A stretch of 59,157 nucleotides of DNA from Myxococcota bacterium (GTDB lineage: Bacteria; Myxococcota_A; Polyangia; JAAYKL01). Position numbers and translations under genes: made by a program. Below the pieces are notes generated by a model. That model made no database searches. It was not told where the DNA came from and saw nothing but the letters and a program-made list of their open reading frames with translations. Numbering within the stretch: position 1 is the first letter of the stretch; each line of letters opens with the position of its first letter. Below are positions 17,214-26,307 of this stretch, one piece after another. The stretch spans positions 1 to 59,157 of the forward strand of contig JASJCT010000031.1 in the NCBI GenBank assembly GCA_030065855.1, given 5' to 3'.

Positions 17214-18686
17214 ATGTCAGAGGCTCAGAAAACAGTCAAATTCGCTGCGATATACGCAGTCGGAGCAGTCCTCCAAAAAGCCGCCAGCTTTTTAATGCTG
17301 CCGATATACACCCGATATCTGACCCCAGAGGATTACGGCACCATCGAGCTGCTCAATATGACCGTGGATATTTTTGCGTTGGTGATCGGTTTTGGCATCG
17401 CAAACTCGGTGTATCGCTTTTACTATAGAGATGAGGATGTAGAAAAACGAAATCAAGTCATTTCCACTTCTTTTATCCTTCTCATATTATGCCATGTGGT
17501 CGGCGCGGGTTTGGGTATTGCTTCCTCGGGATTACTATCTGGTGCGGTGTTAGATGGTGGTCATGATTCAGTTTTGTATTTTCATCTTTCCTTTATTAAT
17601 TTTGGCACGCTGGTGCTTATTATCCTGCCGTTGGTTTTTATCCGTGCTCTGCAACGTCCCATTTTTTTTGTCACCATAAGTCTCGGCAGATTGGTTTTTC
17701 AAATTGGCTTGAATGTGCTGTTTGTCGTTGTACTTCAAAAAGGCGTCTTAGGCGTCCTTATGAGCTCTTTGATTAACAATATACTTTTTGGTATTTGGCT
17801 ACTTGTCTACACATTTCGAAAAGTGGGGTTTTCCTTTTCAAAAACCATCGCCAAGGAGATGCTCATCTATGGCGCTCCACTTATTATTTCAAACCTGGGT
17901 GCCTTTGTTCTTACCTTTTCAGATCGATATTTTTTAAAGACCTACTCAGACTTAACGACGGTGGGGATCTATTCCCTGGGTTACAAGCTTGGATTTGTCT
18001 TATGGATGTTGGCCGGCGTACCCATTAACAATATTTGGGCTCCGCAACGATTTGAAATTGCCAAGCAGCCAAATGCTCAAGCAATCAATCGAAAGGTTTT
18101 TTTCTTTTATAATCTGGTGTTTGTAAGTATTGGACTCTTTATATCGCTTTTTAGTCGCGATCTTTTTAGGGTGATGTCTGCACCGTCCTTTTGGCCAGCC
18201 TACAAAATCGTGCCGTTCATCATGCTGGCCTACATCATTCAAGCGTGGACTGCATTTTGCGACTTCGGCGTTTTTTATGCCGGTAAAACCAAGCATGTCG
18301 CCATCGGAACTGTAGCCTCGGCAGGTGTCATTATCGCCCTTAGTTTTGCTCTCATACCGACGTACCAAGCTCTTGGTGCGGCATTGGCAACGATTTTTGC
18401 TTTTTTCGTGCGGTTTGTCTACGTATGGCTTTTTTCCCAGAAGTACTATGAGCTCACACTTAACTGGAAAAGGCCCCTAATGATGCTGGCCATCGCCAGC
18501 GTCCTTTCAACTATATCTATGATAGTCGACACTCAAAGCATCGGCTTATCAATAGTGTTGCAATTTTCCCTATTCGCTCTATACATCCTATTGGTTTGGG
18601 TTTTGCCGATACTGCATGTTGAGGACAAGAAGACAATCGTTGCATTTATTCGAAACCCTATGCAATTTATCAAGGGCAAAAGCTGA
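17214..18686 (+). CDS. Wzx-type polysaccharide flippase
   Basis: Integral membrane protein of 490 residues with about 12-14 helices, typical of oligosaccharide flippases (MOP superfamily) that move lipid-linked repeat units across the inner membrane. The opening KFAAIYAVGAVLQKAASFLMLPIYTRYLTPEDYGTIELL is characteristic; basic and acidic loop residues recur between helices. Clearly more AT-rich and richer in Phe and Lys codons than the flanking housekeeping genes, hinting at acquisition of this part of the cluster. It opens the glycan locus and is followed after 15 bases by an acetyltransferase gene. Confidence 0.85.
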   Translation: MSEAQKTVKFAAIYAVGAVLQKAASFLMLPIYTRYLTPEDYGTIELLNMTVDIFALVIGFGIANSVYRFYYRDEDVEKRNQVISTSFILLILCHVVGAGLGIASSGLLSGAVLDGGHDSVLYFHLSFINFGTLVLIILPLVFIRALQRPIFFVTISLGRLVFQIGLNVLFVVVLQKGVLGVLMSSLINNILFGIWLLVYTFRKVGFSFSKTIAKEMLIYGAPLIISNLGAFVLTFSDRYFLKTYSDLTTVGIYSLGYKLGFVLWMLAGVPINNIWAPQRFEIAKQPNAQAINRKVFFFYNLVFVSIGLFISLFSRDLFRVMSAPSFWPAYKIVPFIMLAYIIQAWTAFCDFGVFYAGKTKHVAIGTVASAGVIIALSFALIPTYQALGAALATIFAFFVRFVYVWLFSQKYYELTLNWKRPLMMLAIASVLSTISMIVDTQSIGLSIVLQFSLFALYILLVWVLPILHVEDKKTIVAFIRNPMQFIKGKS

Positions 18687-18701
18687 ACCAGGAGGCCTCT
18701 C

Positions 18702-19370
18702 GTGAAGAAACACTTAAAAAAACTGTCTATCAAGTGCTGGCCGCTGCTAAGCCCGTTTATTCCAGACTGCAAGACAAAGGCAGCTATCGATCACAAGGTC
18801 TATATGGCAGACTTGTATGAGACGAACATTGTTCGTTGGCGGGTAGAAGAGGCACGGAGCCGAGGTGTGAAGGTGGGAAAAAACTGTAAATTCTTTTCGA
18901 GCAATTTTTTCTCTGAACCCTTTTTGGTCGAGATAGGCGACAACGTCATCGTGTCCGGGAACGTGATGTTTATCACCCACGATGGCACCACGACGCTGTG
19001 GAAAGATAACGAAGCTGATTTTTGGGCTACATACGGAAAGATAAAAATAGGGAATAACTGCTTTATCGGCATGGGAGCAATAATATCAAGAAATGTTGTC
19101 ATAGGTGATAACTGTATCATAGGTGCTGGGGCCGTGGTGCGACAAGACGTGCCAGATAATTCGGTTGTTTCCGGAAATCCAGCAAAAGTAATATTTAAAA
19201 CAAGTATGGCAAAAAAGCTAATCCTTGCAGATAAAAATACGATCAAAAAGCCGTTTAAAACCAGAGAAGAAAAAAATGCATACGTGGCGAACTATTTTGG
19301 TGTGAACGTTAATGACAATGACCCGCGGTATCGTGAATTCGAAGACCGGACTAACTTCTATGAATTCTAA
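18702..19370 (+). CDS. Hexapeptide-repeat O-acetyltransferase
   Basis: 222 residues, left-handed beta-helix acyltransferase, likely acetyl-CoA dependent, decorating a sugar of the exported glycan. Repeats are visible as IGDNVIVSG, IKIGNNCFIGMGAIISRNVVIGDNCIIGAGAVVRQDVPDNSVVSGNPAKVI, ending with the classic VSGNPAKVI. A His in MFITHDGTTTLW is well placed for catalysis. Start is GTG at 18702, fixed by AGGAGG at 18690-18695. The N-terminal 60 residues are Lys-rich and of unknown fold. It overlaps no neighbour; the glycosyltransferase start is 16 bases downstream of its stop. Confidence 0.82.
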   Translation: MKKHLKKLSIKCWPLLSPFIPDCKTKAAIDHKVYMADLYETNIVRWRVEEARSRGVKVGKNCKFFSSNFFSEPFLVEIGDNVIVSGNVMFITHDGTTTLWKDNEADFWATYGKIKIGNNCFIGMGAIISRNVVIGDNCIIGAGAVVRQDVPDNSVVSGNPAKVIFKTSMAKKLILADKNTIKKPFKTREEKNAYVANYFGVNVNDNDPRYREFEDRTNFYEF

Positions 19371-19386
19371 ATCTGGAGGACATGCC

Positions 19387-20583
19387 TTGAAACCCTGTAC
19401 ATTTTTGGTTTTTGGAGATGATTGGGGGCGACACCCATCCTCTAGCCAACACCTGATAAGGGGGTTTTTACACGGACATAAAGTGGTGTGGGTGAACTCG
19501 ATTGGTATGCGGTCACCACAGTTGACCCAATACGATGCCGATCGGGTGCTTCAAAGACTGAAACATTCATTCGGACACGTCAGGAAGATATTTCGTTCAC
19601 CAGACACGCCATCTGCCCCAGTCCAGGGTTCGCCAAGGGAAAATTCGAGCGGGTTAAAACCGACCGTCGTTGATCCGGTTTTTCTACCTTTTCATAAACA
19701 TAAAGCCATTCAGGCATTTAATCGGCTGTCTATTGGCAAACAACTGTCAAGTGTCAATATCAAAAAAAGAGAACCGCTAATAATGTGGATATCTAATCCA
19801 CTTGCCGCGTACTTGCGGAAAACGGTCGCGACTCAACTTTTAATATACTACTGCGGTGATGATTTTCTCGAGTTTCCAGAAACAGACAAGGATTTGTTAC
19901 GCGAGCAGGAAGACACATTACTTAAAGAAGCCGATATTTGCATATTTTCTTCGTTGCAGCTCTACAATTCAAAGGGATCTCGCGTTTCCAAGAAGAAATT
20001 CTTTTTGCCCCATGGCGTTGACTTCGAGGCATTCAGTAATCGGCGACCATCAATCCCGCCGGAATTAACGTCCATCAAGGGACCGGTTGTGGGATATTTT
20101 GGTATTTTTTCTGATTGGATAGATCTCGGACTGTTCAAACGAGTTGCAAAAATGGATCAGGCGATTCAATATGTGCTCATAGGAGAGCCCAATGAAGAAG
20201 CCTCAAAACTGCGCTCCCTTCCCAATGTAATGTTGCTCGGGAAGTTGCCTTACGAGGAAATTAAGCGCTATGCGAAACAGTTTGATGTGGGGATGTTGCT
20301 TTACAAGAAAAACAACATGACCATGGCGATCAGCCCACTAAAAATGTACGAGTACTATTCTATGGGCATTCCCATCGTCTCCACTCGAACGTTCAAAGGA
20401 CTAGACGGCGCAGAGGAAATCTACTGCGGCACAACACCAGATGAGTTTCACGCCCGCATTCGCGAGGCCCTCAAATGTTCGTCGCGCAAAAAGCAGCACC
20501 TCGTGGAGATCGCGGCGAATAACACCTGGGAAGTACGACAAAAAGAACTGACCCGACTGATCCAAGGAGCGTTGCAAATATAA
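19387..20583 (+). CDS. Glycosyltransferase (GT4-like family)
   Basis: About 398 residues. TTG at 19387 is preferred because GGAGGA lies at 19375-19380, six bases before, whereas the in-frame ATG at 19360 overlaps the preceding gene and lacks a site. Motifs are FFLPHGVDFEAF, GPVVGYFGIFSDWIDL, LIGEPNEE and the donor-site region MAISPLKMYEYYSMGIPIVSTRTFKG, in which the Glu and the GIPIV pattern are the GT-B C-terminal signature. Likely adds one sugar to the lipid-linked repeat; the donor is not known. The stop TAA is followed two bases later by the start of the DUF4091 gene. Confidence 0.8.
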   Translation: MKPCTFLVFGDDWGRHPSSSQHLIRGFLHGHKVVWVNSIGMRSPQLTQYDADRVLQRLKHSFGHVRKIFRSPDTPSAPVQGSPRENSSGLKPTVVDPVFLPFHKHKAIQAFNRLSIGKQLSSVNIKKREPLIMWISNPLAAYLRKTVATQLLIYYCGDDFLEFPETDKDLLREQEDTLLKEADICIFSSLQLYNSKGSRVSKKKFFLPHGVDFEAFSNRRPSIPPELTSIKGPVVGYFGIFSDWIDLGLFKRVAKMDQAIQYVLIGEPNEEASKLRSLPNVMLLGKLPYEEIKRYAKQFDVGMLLYKKNNMTMAISPLKMYEYYSMGIPIVSTRTFKGLDGAEEIYCGTTPDEFHARIREALKCSSRKKQHLVEIAANNTWEVRQKELTRLIQGALQI

Positions 20584-20584
20584 T

Positions 20585-23500
20585 ATGATAAAAGCATGTA
20601 AGATGAATATACGTCTCATTTCGATTGTATTCCTTTTCTGCAGCTGCGCTGAACGCGTTGCAGGGGGCGTTGTAGGATCTGAAGAAGAAAAGCATGGCGG
20701 CCTTATTGCTGATCCATCGTTCGAAGAGACAAAACCTCGCGACAGATTTGGGCGCGTGTTTCCAAAATGGAAAGGTTGGCGATATGAAGGGGAAGCCGAA
20801 TTTCACGTCGGGCAGATTGCCCACTCGGGCAAATCCTCCTGCTTAATTGTCGGTGGCGCAGAACCCAAAATTCGCATGTATATAAAAGATATAGAACTAG
20901 ATCCCGGTCGGTACAGAATCACCGCGTATATTAGAGGATTAGGTATCGGTGTCGGTAAATGGGATATGACCACTGAGTTTGCATTTAATGAAAAATTCAT
21001 GCGGCTCAACAAAAACGGTACCTTTGGCTGGACAAAGCTTACCTACGTCACCCAGATTGAGAAACGAAAAAAAGTATTTGGCCCTTCCTTTGGGTTAATG
21101 GCGCCCGGGTTGTTCTGGGTAGACGATGTCCACATGGAGCGCGTGGGACAGGACGTTCCGCTGACGCCAACGCCGGTGCTCTCTGATCCTGAAGAAACCA
21201 TTGCGCCACCTGCAGGGGGGTTCAGTGATGGTTTTATTCGATGTGATCGCTGTAATCACAAGAACCCGAAGCAGCGCACCCATTGTTATGCATGCGGCGA
21301 AAACCTCTCCGCACCCGTGGCCTCCTCAAAAGACCCTTTAAAGGTGCTTGAAGGATTCGAAGCGTCAAATCCCTTTAGCGGTGGCGACGTCGTTGCCCAC
21401 TATGCGAGCAACGGAAAAAAATCCCTTTGTCTAAAAGGTGGCGCCGCGAGATGGGACGGTCTCCAGGACTGGTCGGGGTATGACTTTTTTCAGATTGATG
21501 TTTTCAGTAGTGCGAGCCAGCCGATGATGCTGACCATCGAAATTCGCGACAAAGAAACCACGGGATATTGGACGCGTGTGAATCATGTAACATCCATTCC
21601 TCCGGGCCGCAGTGAAATACGACTGGGCCTGGACCAGCTCTTTGTCGGTGAAAAATCCCGGCCAGGTAGAAATCTGTTGCTGAGTGCTATAACCAGGCTT
21701 GTGTTTGTCATTGAAGAAGGTGCCGAAGGTGCGCTCTATTTTGACAACCTGCGCCTGACCACAGATACAAAAACCAAAAAAGTAATATTTGATACGCTTT
21801 ATGCGTTTGATTTTGGCACGCAAACGAGCCCCCTGATGCCAGGTTTTTTGAGAGTAGACCCATCAACCCTGTACTCAAAGGGTATCGGGTACGGTCTGAA
21901 TAATGCAAAGCTATGGCGCAGCTTCGATGTGCTCCAGCCAGAGCCCCTGTACAGGGATTTTATGTGTATCGAGAGGGGTGGATTCGCTGTCGATCTGCCA
22001 AACGGCAAATATCACGCATTTCTCAATATTGACAATCCGTCTGGTTATTGGGGCGAATATCAACGGTTTACCGGACGCGCCATCTTTGCCGAGGGCAAAG
22101 AAGTATTGCGCGAAAAAATGAACTATCCCGAATTTAAGAAAAAGTACTTTCGCCACTGGGAAACAGAGGACAGACCAGGTGAAAATACCTTCGAAAAATA
22201 CCAGCTGGGTTATTATAGTGAAAAGGAATTTGACGTAGAGGTCACTGACGGCCAGCTCAATATCGAGTTTGAAGGGTTGAATTGGGCCAATAGTGTCTCA
22301 GCCCTCATTATCTATCCCAAGGCAGAAGCAGCGCGAGGCCAACGCTTTCTCGACCGGGTATTAGAGCTGCGCAGGGCATATTTTGAAGATTATTTCAAAC
22401 GCGTGCTGCCTGCATCTACCGGAGATCCACTGACCCCTTCCCCAACACACAAAAGGATGGGTTACATGTGGTTTGGCCGCGACTACATGGCCGATGTCTA
22501 TCCATGGGATAGGCCGTTTCAGCGGGAAATTGGTCGCGTGCCAGAGGCTTTGGCATTTGATGGTGAATACGAACCCATCACCTTTTCCATCTATCCTATT
22601 CAGGATCTGGGTGAAACAGCGGTTTCGGTTAGCGACTTGAAGGGCCCGGGGGTGATACGGGCCAGCGAGATCGCAGTTGGATACGTATCAAACCGCATTA
22701 GCCGAATGACGATGGAAGGATCTGTCTACACCATAAAACCTCGACTCGTTATCCCGCGCTCGCGCGTCCAGATCCGCAAGGGAGAGGCGCGTCGTTTTTG
22801 GCTGACCGTCCGTGTACCCCCGGGAACCGCGGCAGGGATGTATCGGGGGGTTGTAACAGTTGCGCCAGCATCTGCTCCTGAATCGGCGATTCCCATTTCG
22901 ATTCGCGTTCATTCAGGGGGACTGGACGAAGTGGATATTCCAATCGGCCCCTGGGGACATGAGATTGATATACCCTGGATAGACGGCAGTCGAGAAAGAG
23001 ATGAGTGGCGCCACAAGATGGCCTTGCTGAGCCTCAGGCGACTTCGCGACTACGGATTCACAACCTTTTCCGGTTTGCCGGTCCTTACCTTTAAAGGATT
23101 TGAAAACGGAATGCCAAGGATAGACTTCAGCCTCGGGGACAAGCAGATGAAGCGAGCAAAGGCAGCAGGGTTTCGTATGCCTGTCGTGAGCTATTGCCCC
23201 CTTCGCGGGTTTACCCTTTACAAAAAAGATACGCGCCGGGCTGAAGCTGCAGGATTTGAGGACTATTCGAAGTTTTTGAAAAAACTTTTTGGCCACATCC
23301 AAAAGCATGCACGCCAAAACGATTGGCTGCCGGTTTATTGGAACATCGGGGATGAGCCGCTGGGAGCGGGGCTAAAAACGGCCATCGAGAACGCTCGGGC
23401 TTACAAAAAGGCCTTTCCCAAGGGGCCGCCCTTTTTTACGGCAGCCACGAGCTATCACACGGGAATGCACAACGAGAAGGAGCATCTCGACTTTGCCACC

Positions 23501-23998
23501 GCACTGCATGTGGCCAATTTAGCGCTTCACGACAAGGCGAGCGTGGAACGTCTACAAAAAAAGGGTGGGGCGTGGGCGCTCTACAATGGTGGGAATCGGT
23601 TCACCTTGGGACGCTACGCCTACAAAGCGGCGAAAAAGTTCAATATGCAATTCCGAGTGGACTGGCACTGGAATATCACAGCCGGCGATCCTTATTATGC
23701 CTTGGACTGCCGCGAAGACGACTTTGCCTGGTGCAATGCAAACGACCAGGGTGAGCTCATCTGCTCGATCGAATTCGAGCGAAACAAACGGGAAGGCATC
23801 GATGACTATCGCTATCTTTTGACCCTAGATCGGCTTGCCCAGAAGAAAAAAGACCCACGGGCCATGGCGGTCATCGAAAAATACCTGTCAACATTTGAGT
23901 TGGGAGACTTAGGCCAAGACACCGCGGCCAAGCCGGCCCCGTGGTATGTTTTTAAGCGGGAACTGGCCGAAGAAATATCTCGCCTCAGGGCACCTTGA
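20585..23998 (+). CDS. Large secreted protein with zinc ribbon and DUF4091 (GH123-like) domain
   Basis: 1137 residues. The N-terminus MNIRLISIVFLFCSCAE is a lipoprotein signal, so ATG at 20585 or 20603 may be used. Order of parts: beta-sandwich, residues 40-190; zinc ribbon CDRCNHKNP..HCYACGENL near 220-240; carbohydrate-binding-like sandwich 265-400 (SGYDFFQIDVF, LYFDNLRL); further beta modules to about 700; and a TIM-barrel-like glycoside-hydrolase part with WNIGDEP near 920 and IEFERNKREGIDDYRYLLTLDRLA near 1080, typical of DUF4091. Probably a glycan-processing or modifying enzyme acting on the polymer made by this cluster. A zinc ribbon in a secreted protein is unusual. Confidence 0.7.
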   Translation: MIKACKMNIRLISIVFLFCSCAERVAGGVVGSEEEKHGGLIADPSFEETKPRDRFGRVFPKWKGWRYEGEAEFHVGQIAHSGKSSCLIVGGAEPKIRMYIKDIELDPGRYRITAYIRGLGIGVGKWDMTTEFAFNEKFMRLNKNGTFGWTKLTYVTQIEKRKKVFGPSFGLMAPGLFWVDDVHMERVGQDVPLTPTPVLSDPEETIAPPAGGFSDGFIRCDRCNHKNPKQRTHCYACGENLSAPVASSKDPLKVLEGFEASNPFSGGDVVAHYASNGKKSLCLKGGAARWDGLQDWSGYDFFQIDVFSSASQPMMLTIEIRDKETTGYWTRVNHVTSIPPGRSEIRLGLDQLFVGEKSRPGRNLLLSAITRLVFVIEEGAEGALYFDNLRLTTDTKTKKVIFDTLYAFDFGTQTSPLMPGFLRVDPSTLYSKGIGYGLNNAKLWRSFDVLQPEPLYRDFMCIERGGFAVDLPNGKYHAFLNIDNPSGYWGEYQRFTGRAIFAEGKEVLREKMNYPEFKKKYFRHWETEDRPGENTFEKYQLGYYSEKEFDVEVTDGQLNIEFEGLNWANSVSALIIYPKAEAARGQRFLDRVLELRRAYFEDYFKRVLPASTGDPLTPSPTHKRMGYMWFGRDYMADVYPWDRPFQREIGRVPEALAFDGEYEPITFSIYPIQDLGETAVSVSDLKGPGVIRASEIAVGYVSNRISRMTMEGSVYTIKPRLVIPRSRVQIRKGEARRFWLTVRVPPGTAAGMYRGVVTVAPASAPESAIPISIRVHSGGLDEVDIPIGPWGHEIDIPWIDGSRERDEWRHKMALLSLRRLRDYGFTTFSGLPVLTFKGFENGMPRIDFSLGDKQMKRAKAAGFRMPVVSYCPLRGFTLYKKDTRRAEAAGFEDYSKFLKKLFGHIQKHARQNDWLPVYWNIGDEPLGAGLKTAIENARAYKKAFPKGPPFFTAATSYHTGMHNEKEHLDFATALHVANLALHDKASVERLQKKGGAWALYNGGNRFTLGRYAYKAAKKFNMQFRVDWHWNITAGDPYYALDCREDDFAWCNANDQGELICSIEFERNKREGIDDYRYLLTLDRLAQKKKDPRAMAVIEKYLSTFELGDLGQDTAAKPAPWYVFKRELAEEISRLRAP

Positions 23999-24022
23999 TT
24001 GGCAGCTTAATCAAATGTTTAT

Positions 24023-24739
24023 TTACTGGCCAAAACGGGAAAAGAACATGACAAAGGGCGTTTTCAGCATGATCGTCGTATCTGTGCGCAAAAACAGTCC
24101 AAACTTTTCCAACATGGCACTGTAGACAAAGTCGTACAGAATCTTTGTCCTCATATCGTCGGCTACAGAATTTTGGGTTTCAGGTAAGTCAAAGGGGTTT
24201 AGCAGCGTATCCTTGAAGCGAAAGAGCCGGCTGTTTTTCGGCATTCTGCCGGTGTAGGAGAGGTTTACCTGGGCCATACCGGTGATTCCCGGTTTGACGA
24301 AGCGCATTCTCTCCTCGAAAAAGGGGATAGCCATGCTCAAATTTTCTATGAGCTCGGGGCGTTCAGGCCTTGGTCCGACCATGCTCATTTCCCCCTTGAG
24401 AACGTTCAGCAGCTGGGGGAGCTCGTCGAGTCGGGTAGCTCGGAGAATATGGCCAATGCGGGTAACGCGGGCATCTTTTCTGGCGGCCAGAACCGCACCT
24501 GTTTCCTTTTCGGCATTCTCGACCATGGTGCGGAATTTGTACATCCAGAATTCGCTGGGGCCGTCTCCTTCGCTCCCAGTGATCATACCGGCTCTTTTTT
24601 GTTTATAGAAAATCCTGCCCTTAGAAGATCCCTTGATTGCCACCGCGATTATCGCCATCAGCGGGGCGCTGGCAACGAGGCCAATAGAGCTAAGACAGCA
24701 GTCGATAAGCCGCTTGACGATGCGAACTGGCGTATTCAC
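24023..24739 (-). CDS. Undecaprenyl-phosphate sugar-phosphotransferase (initiating sugar transferase)
   Basis: 238-residue bacterial sugar transferase of the PssY/WcaJ class. It starts lipid-linked assembly by moving a sugar-1-phosphate to undecaprenyl phosphate. Motifs: KRLIDCCLSSIGL and a re-entrant hydrophobic part, IFYKQKRAG, YKFRTMV, TRIGHILRATRLDELPQLLNVLKGEMSMVGPRPERP and PGITGMAQV. Start is GTG at 24739 with AGGGGAG upstream. Unlike the surrounding plus-strand glycan genes, it runs leftward and converges with the DUF4091 gene (25 bases apart, with a 6-bp palindrome at 23995-24014). It is the likely first step of the pathway. Confidence 0.88.
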   Translation of the reverse strand: MNTPVRIVKRLIDCCLSSIGLVASAPLMAIIAVAIKGSSKGRIFYKQKRAGMITGSEGDGPSEFWMYKFRTMVENAEKETGAVLAARKDARVTRIGHILRATRLDELPQLLNVLKGEMSMVGPRPERPELIENLSMAIPFFEERMRFVKPGITGMAQVNLSYTGRMPKNSRLFRFKDTLLNPFDLPETQNSVADDMRTKILYDFVYSAMLEKFGLFLRTDTTIMLKTPFVMFFSRFGQ

Positions 24740-25062
24740 TTGATGGCTCCCCTTGGACCGTTTCCTTTTTTATGGCGCGTTCTTACCTCATATTAGTGCG
24801 CCCGTCATATTGAAAAAGCTGTGTTTTAAAAATAAAAAAAGCAAAATCGCGGCATATATTATACCTCTCGTGTATTTTTACAACATTTATAGCAATAATC
24901 TAGGCGCAAAATATCTGCCCAGGTGTCGATTTAGCCGCTTCTACCTGAGCGGGGTCCTTTTTGGGGCTATTCTATGGCAGTATTCCATTTATAACGAATT
25001 TTTCTTTTTTAGGTGTAATGGTTGCAAACCCTGTAATTATGCGTAATATTTAAGGGGTTTTG
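24740..25062. other. AT-rich gene-free spacer between divergent transcripts
   Basis: A 323-bp stretch between the leftward sugar transferase and the rightward kinase-like gene. It is AT-rich and must hold promoters for both directions, but no clear -35/-10 pair, operator or hairpin could be read with confidence. Small open frames here have no start signal or recognisable content. Confidence 0.5.
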
Positions 25063-25617
25063 GTGGGTCTTCTCAAAAAGCAAGACAGTGGGGGGACTGT
25101 TCGTTATAATATACTGCAGAAGATGCGGATGACCAATCGCATAAAAGGTAAGTTTTCAATTCTAGTCCCCTGCGACATTGGTTTCAGGGATCCGATCGCT
25201 GCATTGATCGCGAATATCTGCGATCAGCTGATCAGCCAGGGCGAGACGTCGGTCTTCAAGCATCAGGTGGTGTCGGCCTTTAACGAAGCCTTTAACAATC
25301 TCGCCGAGCACAGCCAGACAGAAATCATGTACAAGCAAGTTCTTGTGGTCGTCGGCGTGTCCGAAAGCCAACTGACGTTGGAGCTACACGATGACGGCCG
25401 CACGTTTCAGCTGGATACCGAAGGTCACCAACCCCCTGATTACCTGTCTGAGTCTGGCATGGGTCTTTTCATAATGCGCTCCTTTATGGATAAGTTGGAT
25501 TACAAAGTGGGTGGCAACGGGCGGGCGAATGTGTTACGGATGGTGCGACTATTGAGTAGATCGCGATTATCCAAAGATCCAGACCGTGCAGGAGACCCGA
25601 GTCGATGCTTAACATAG
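25063..25617 (+). CDS. RsbW/SpoIIAB-like anti-sigma-type serine kinase
   Basis: About 184 residues with a GHKL ATPase fold: N box FNEAFNNLAEHS, G1-type DDGRTF, and G2 ESGMGLFIMRSFMDKLDY. This is the layout of switch-protein kinases that bind a target and phosphorylate a STAS antagonist. Start is taken as GTG at 25063 behind AAGGGG (25052-25057); a TTG at 25060 and an internal ATG at 25123 are alternatives. It overlaps the STAS gene by 13 bases. Not tied to a nearby sigma factor, so its bound target may be a glycan-synthesis protein or a distant regulator. Confidence 0.78.
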   Translation: MGLLKKQDSGGTVRYNILQKMRMTNRIKGKFSILVPCDIGFRDPIAALIANICDQLISQGETSVFKHQVVSAFNEAFNNLAEHSQTEIMYKQVLVVVGVSESQLTLELHDDGRTFQLDTEGHQPPDYLSESGMGLFIMRSFMDKLDYKVGGNGRANVLRMVRLLSRSRLSKDPDRAGDPSRCLT

Positions 25618-25961
25618 AGCAAAAACAACACGCGCACGTCACAGTCATTGCATTGTCCGGCCAATTAGATGCGATAACTGCAAGCGAGTTCAAACCGCTT
25701 ATCGAGACCCTTTTCAACACAGGTGTAATTCGCATCGTGTTTGATTTGGCAAACCTGGACCTGATTGACAGTTCAGGGGTCGGCGCGATTGTATCTGTTT
25801 TCAAGCGATCGCGAAGTTTCGGCGGTGATACGAAAGTCGCCAATTTGGCCAATCAGCCGGCAGAGATATTTAAGATTCTCAGCCTGAACAAAGCCATAGA
25901 AACATTCGATTCAACAGAGGTGGCCGTTAACAGCTTTGACGCTGTGCTTTCCCTGCGATAA
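25605..25961 (+). CDS. STAS-domain anti-sigma factor antagonist
   Basis: 118 residues, a single STAS domain with the phosphorylation motif LIDSSGVGAI, Ser56 or Ser57 being the expected phosphosite. Its N-terminus LNIEQKQHAHVTVIALSGQLDAITASEF fits the family. In partner switching, unphosphorylated STAS protein captures the kinase just upstream; phosphorylation by that kinase frees the kinase to bind its target, and the PP2C phosphatase encoded downstream resets it. All three components are here. Confidence 0.88.
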   Translation: MLNIEQKQHAHVTVIALSGQLDAITASEFKPLIETLFNTGVIRIVFDLANLDLIDSSGVGAIVSVFKRSRSFGGDTKVANLANQPAEIFKILSLNKAIETFDSTEVAVNSFDAVLSLR

Positions 25962-26140
25962 CCACCGCTGAGTTCAGATTTGTGTGCTTTCGTCCCTGGG
26001 AAGGGCGCATTGGACGGCGCTGATCGATAATGTGCATTGGTAGGTGCTTGAATGAGTGCCAATGTAGGCGTATGCTTTTATAAGAGTGTGCTTTTAACGA
26101 AAATTTTTTAAGAATGTTGAAATTTTCTCTAAATTTTTGA

Positions 26141-26169
26141 TTGACATTTAGCGTTTAATTATTAACAAT
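26141..26169 (+). promoter_or_regulatory. Candidate promoter of the PP2C gene
   Basis: TTGACA at 26141-26146 is a consensus -35 element; a -10 at 26163-26169 (TAACAAT) lies after 16-17 bases and is imperfect. It stands in a 346-bp AT-rich gap (25962-26307) between the STAS gene and the phosphatase gene and would give a 130-base leader. A start signal AAGCAAA is then immediately before the ATG at 26308. Nothing else was seen in the gap. Confidence 0.3.
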
Positions 26170-26307
26170 AGAACAGATTTTTGAATCAGTCCGGTTGTCT
26201 GGACCATAAAGGGAGGGAGCGGTTTATCCAAAACTCGAATTGTGCCAGGTTTTCTAGCTAACTCGGTTTAGATTCGGTTCTGCTTAAACGTAACTCTGAG
26301 AAGCAAA

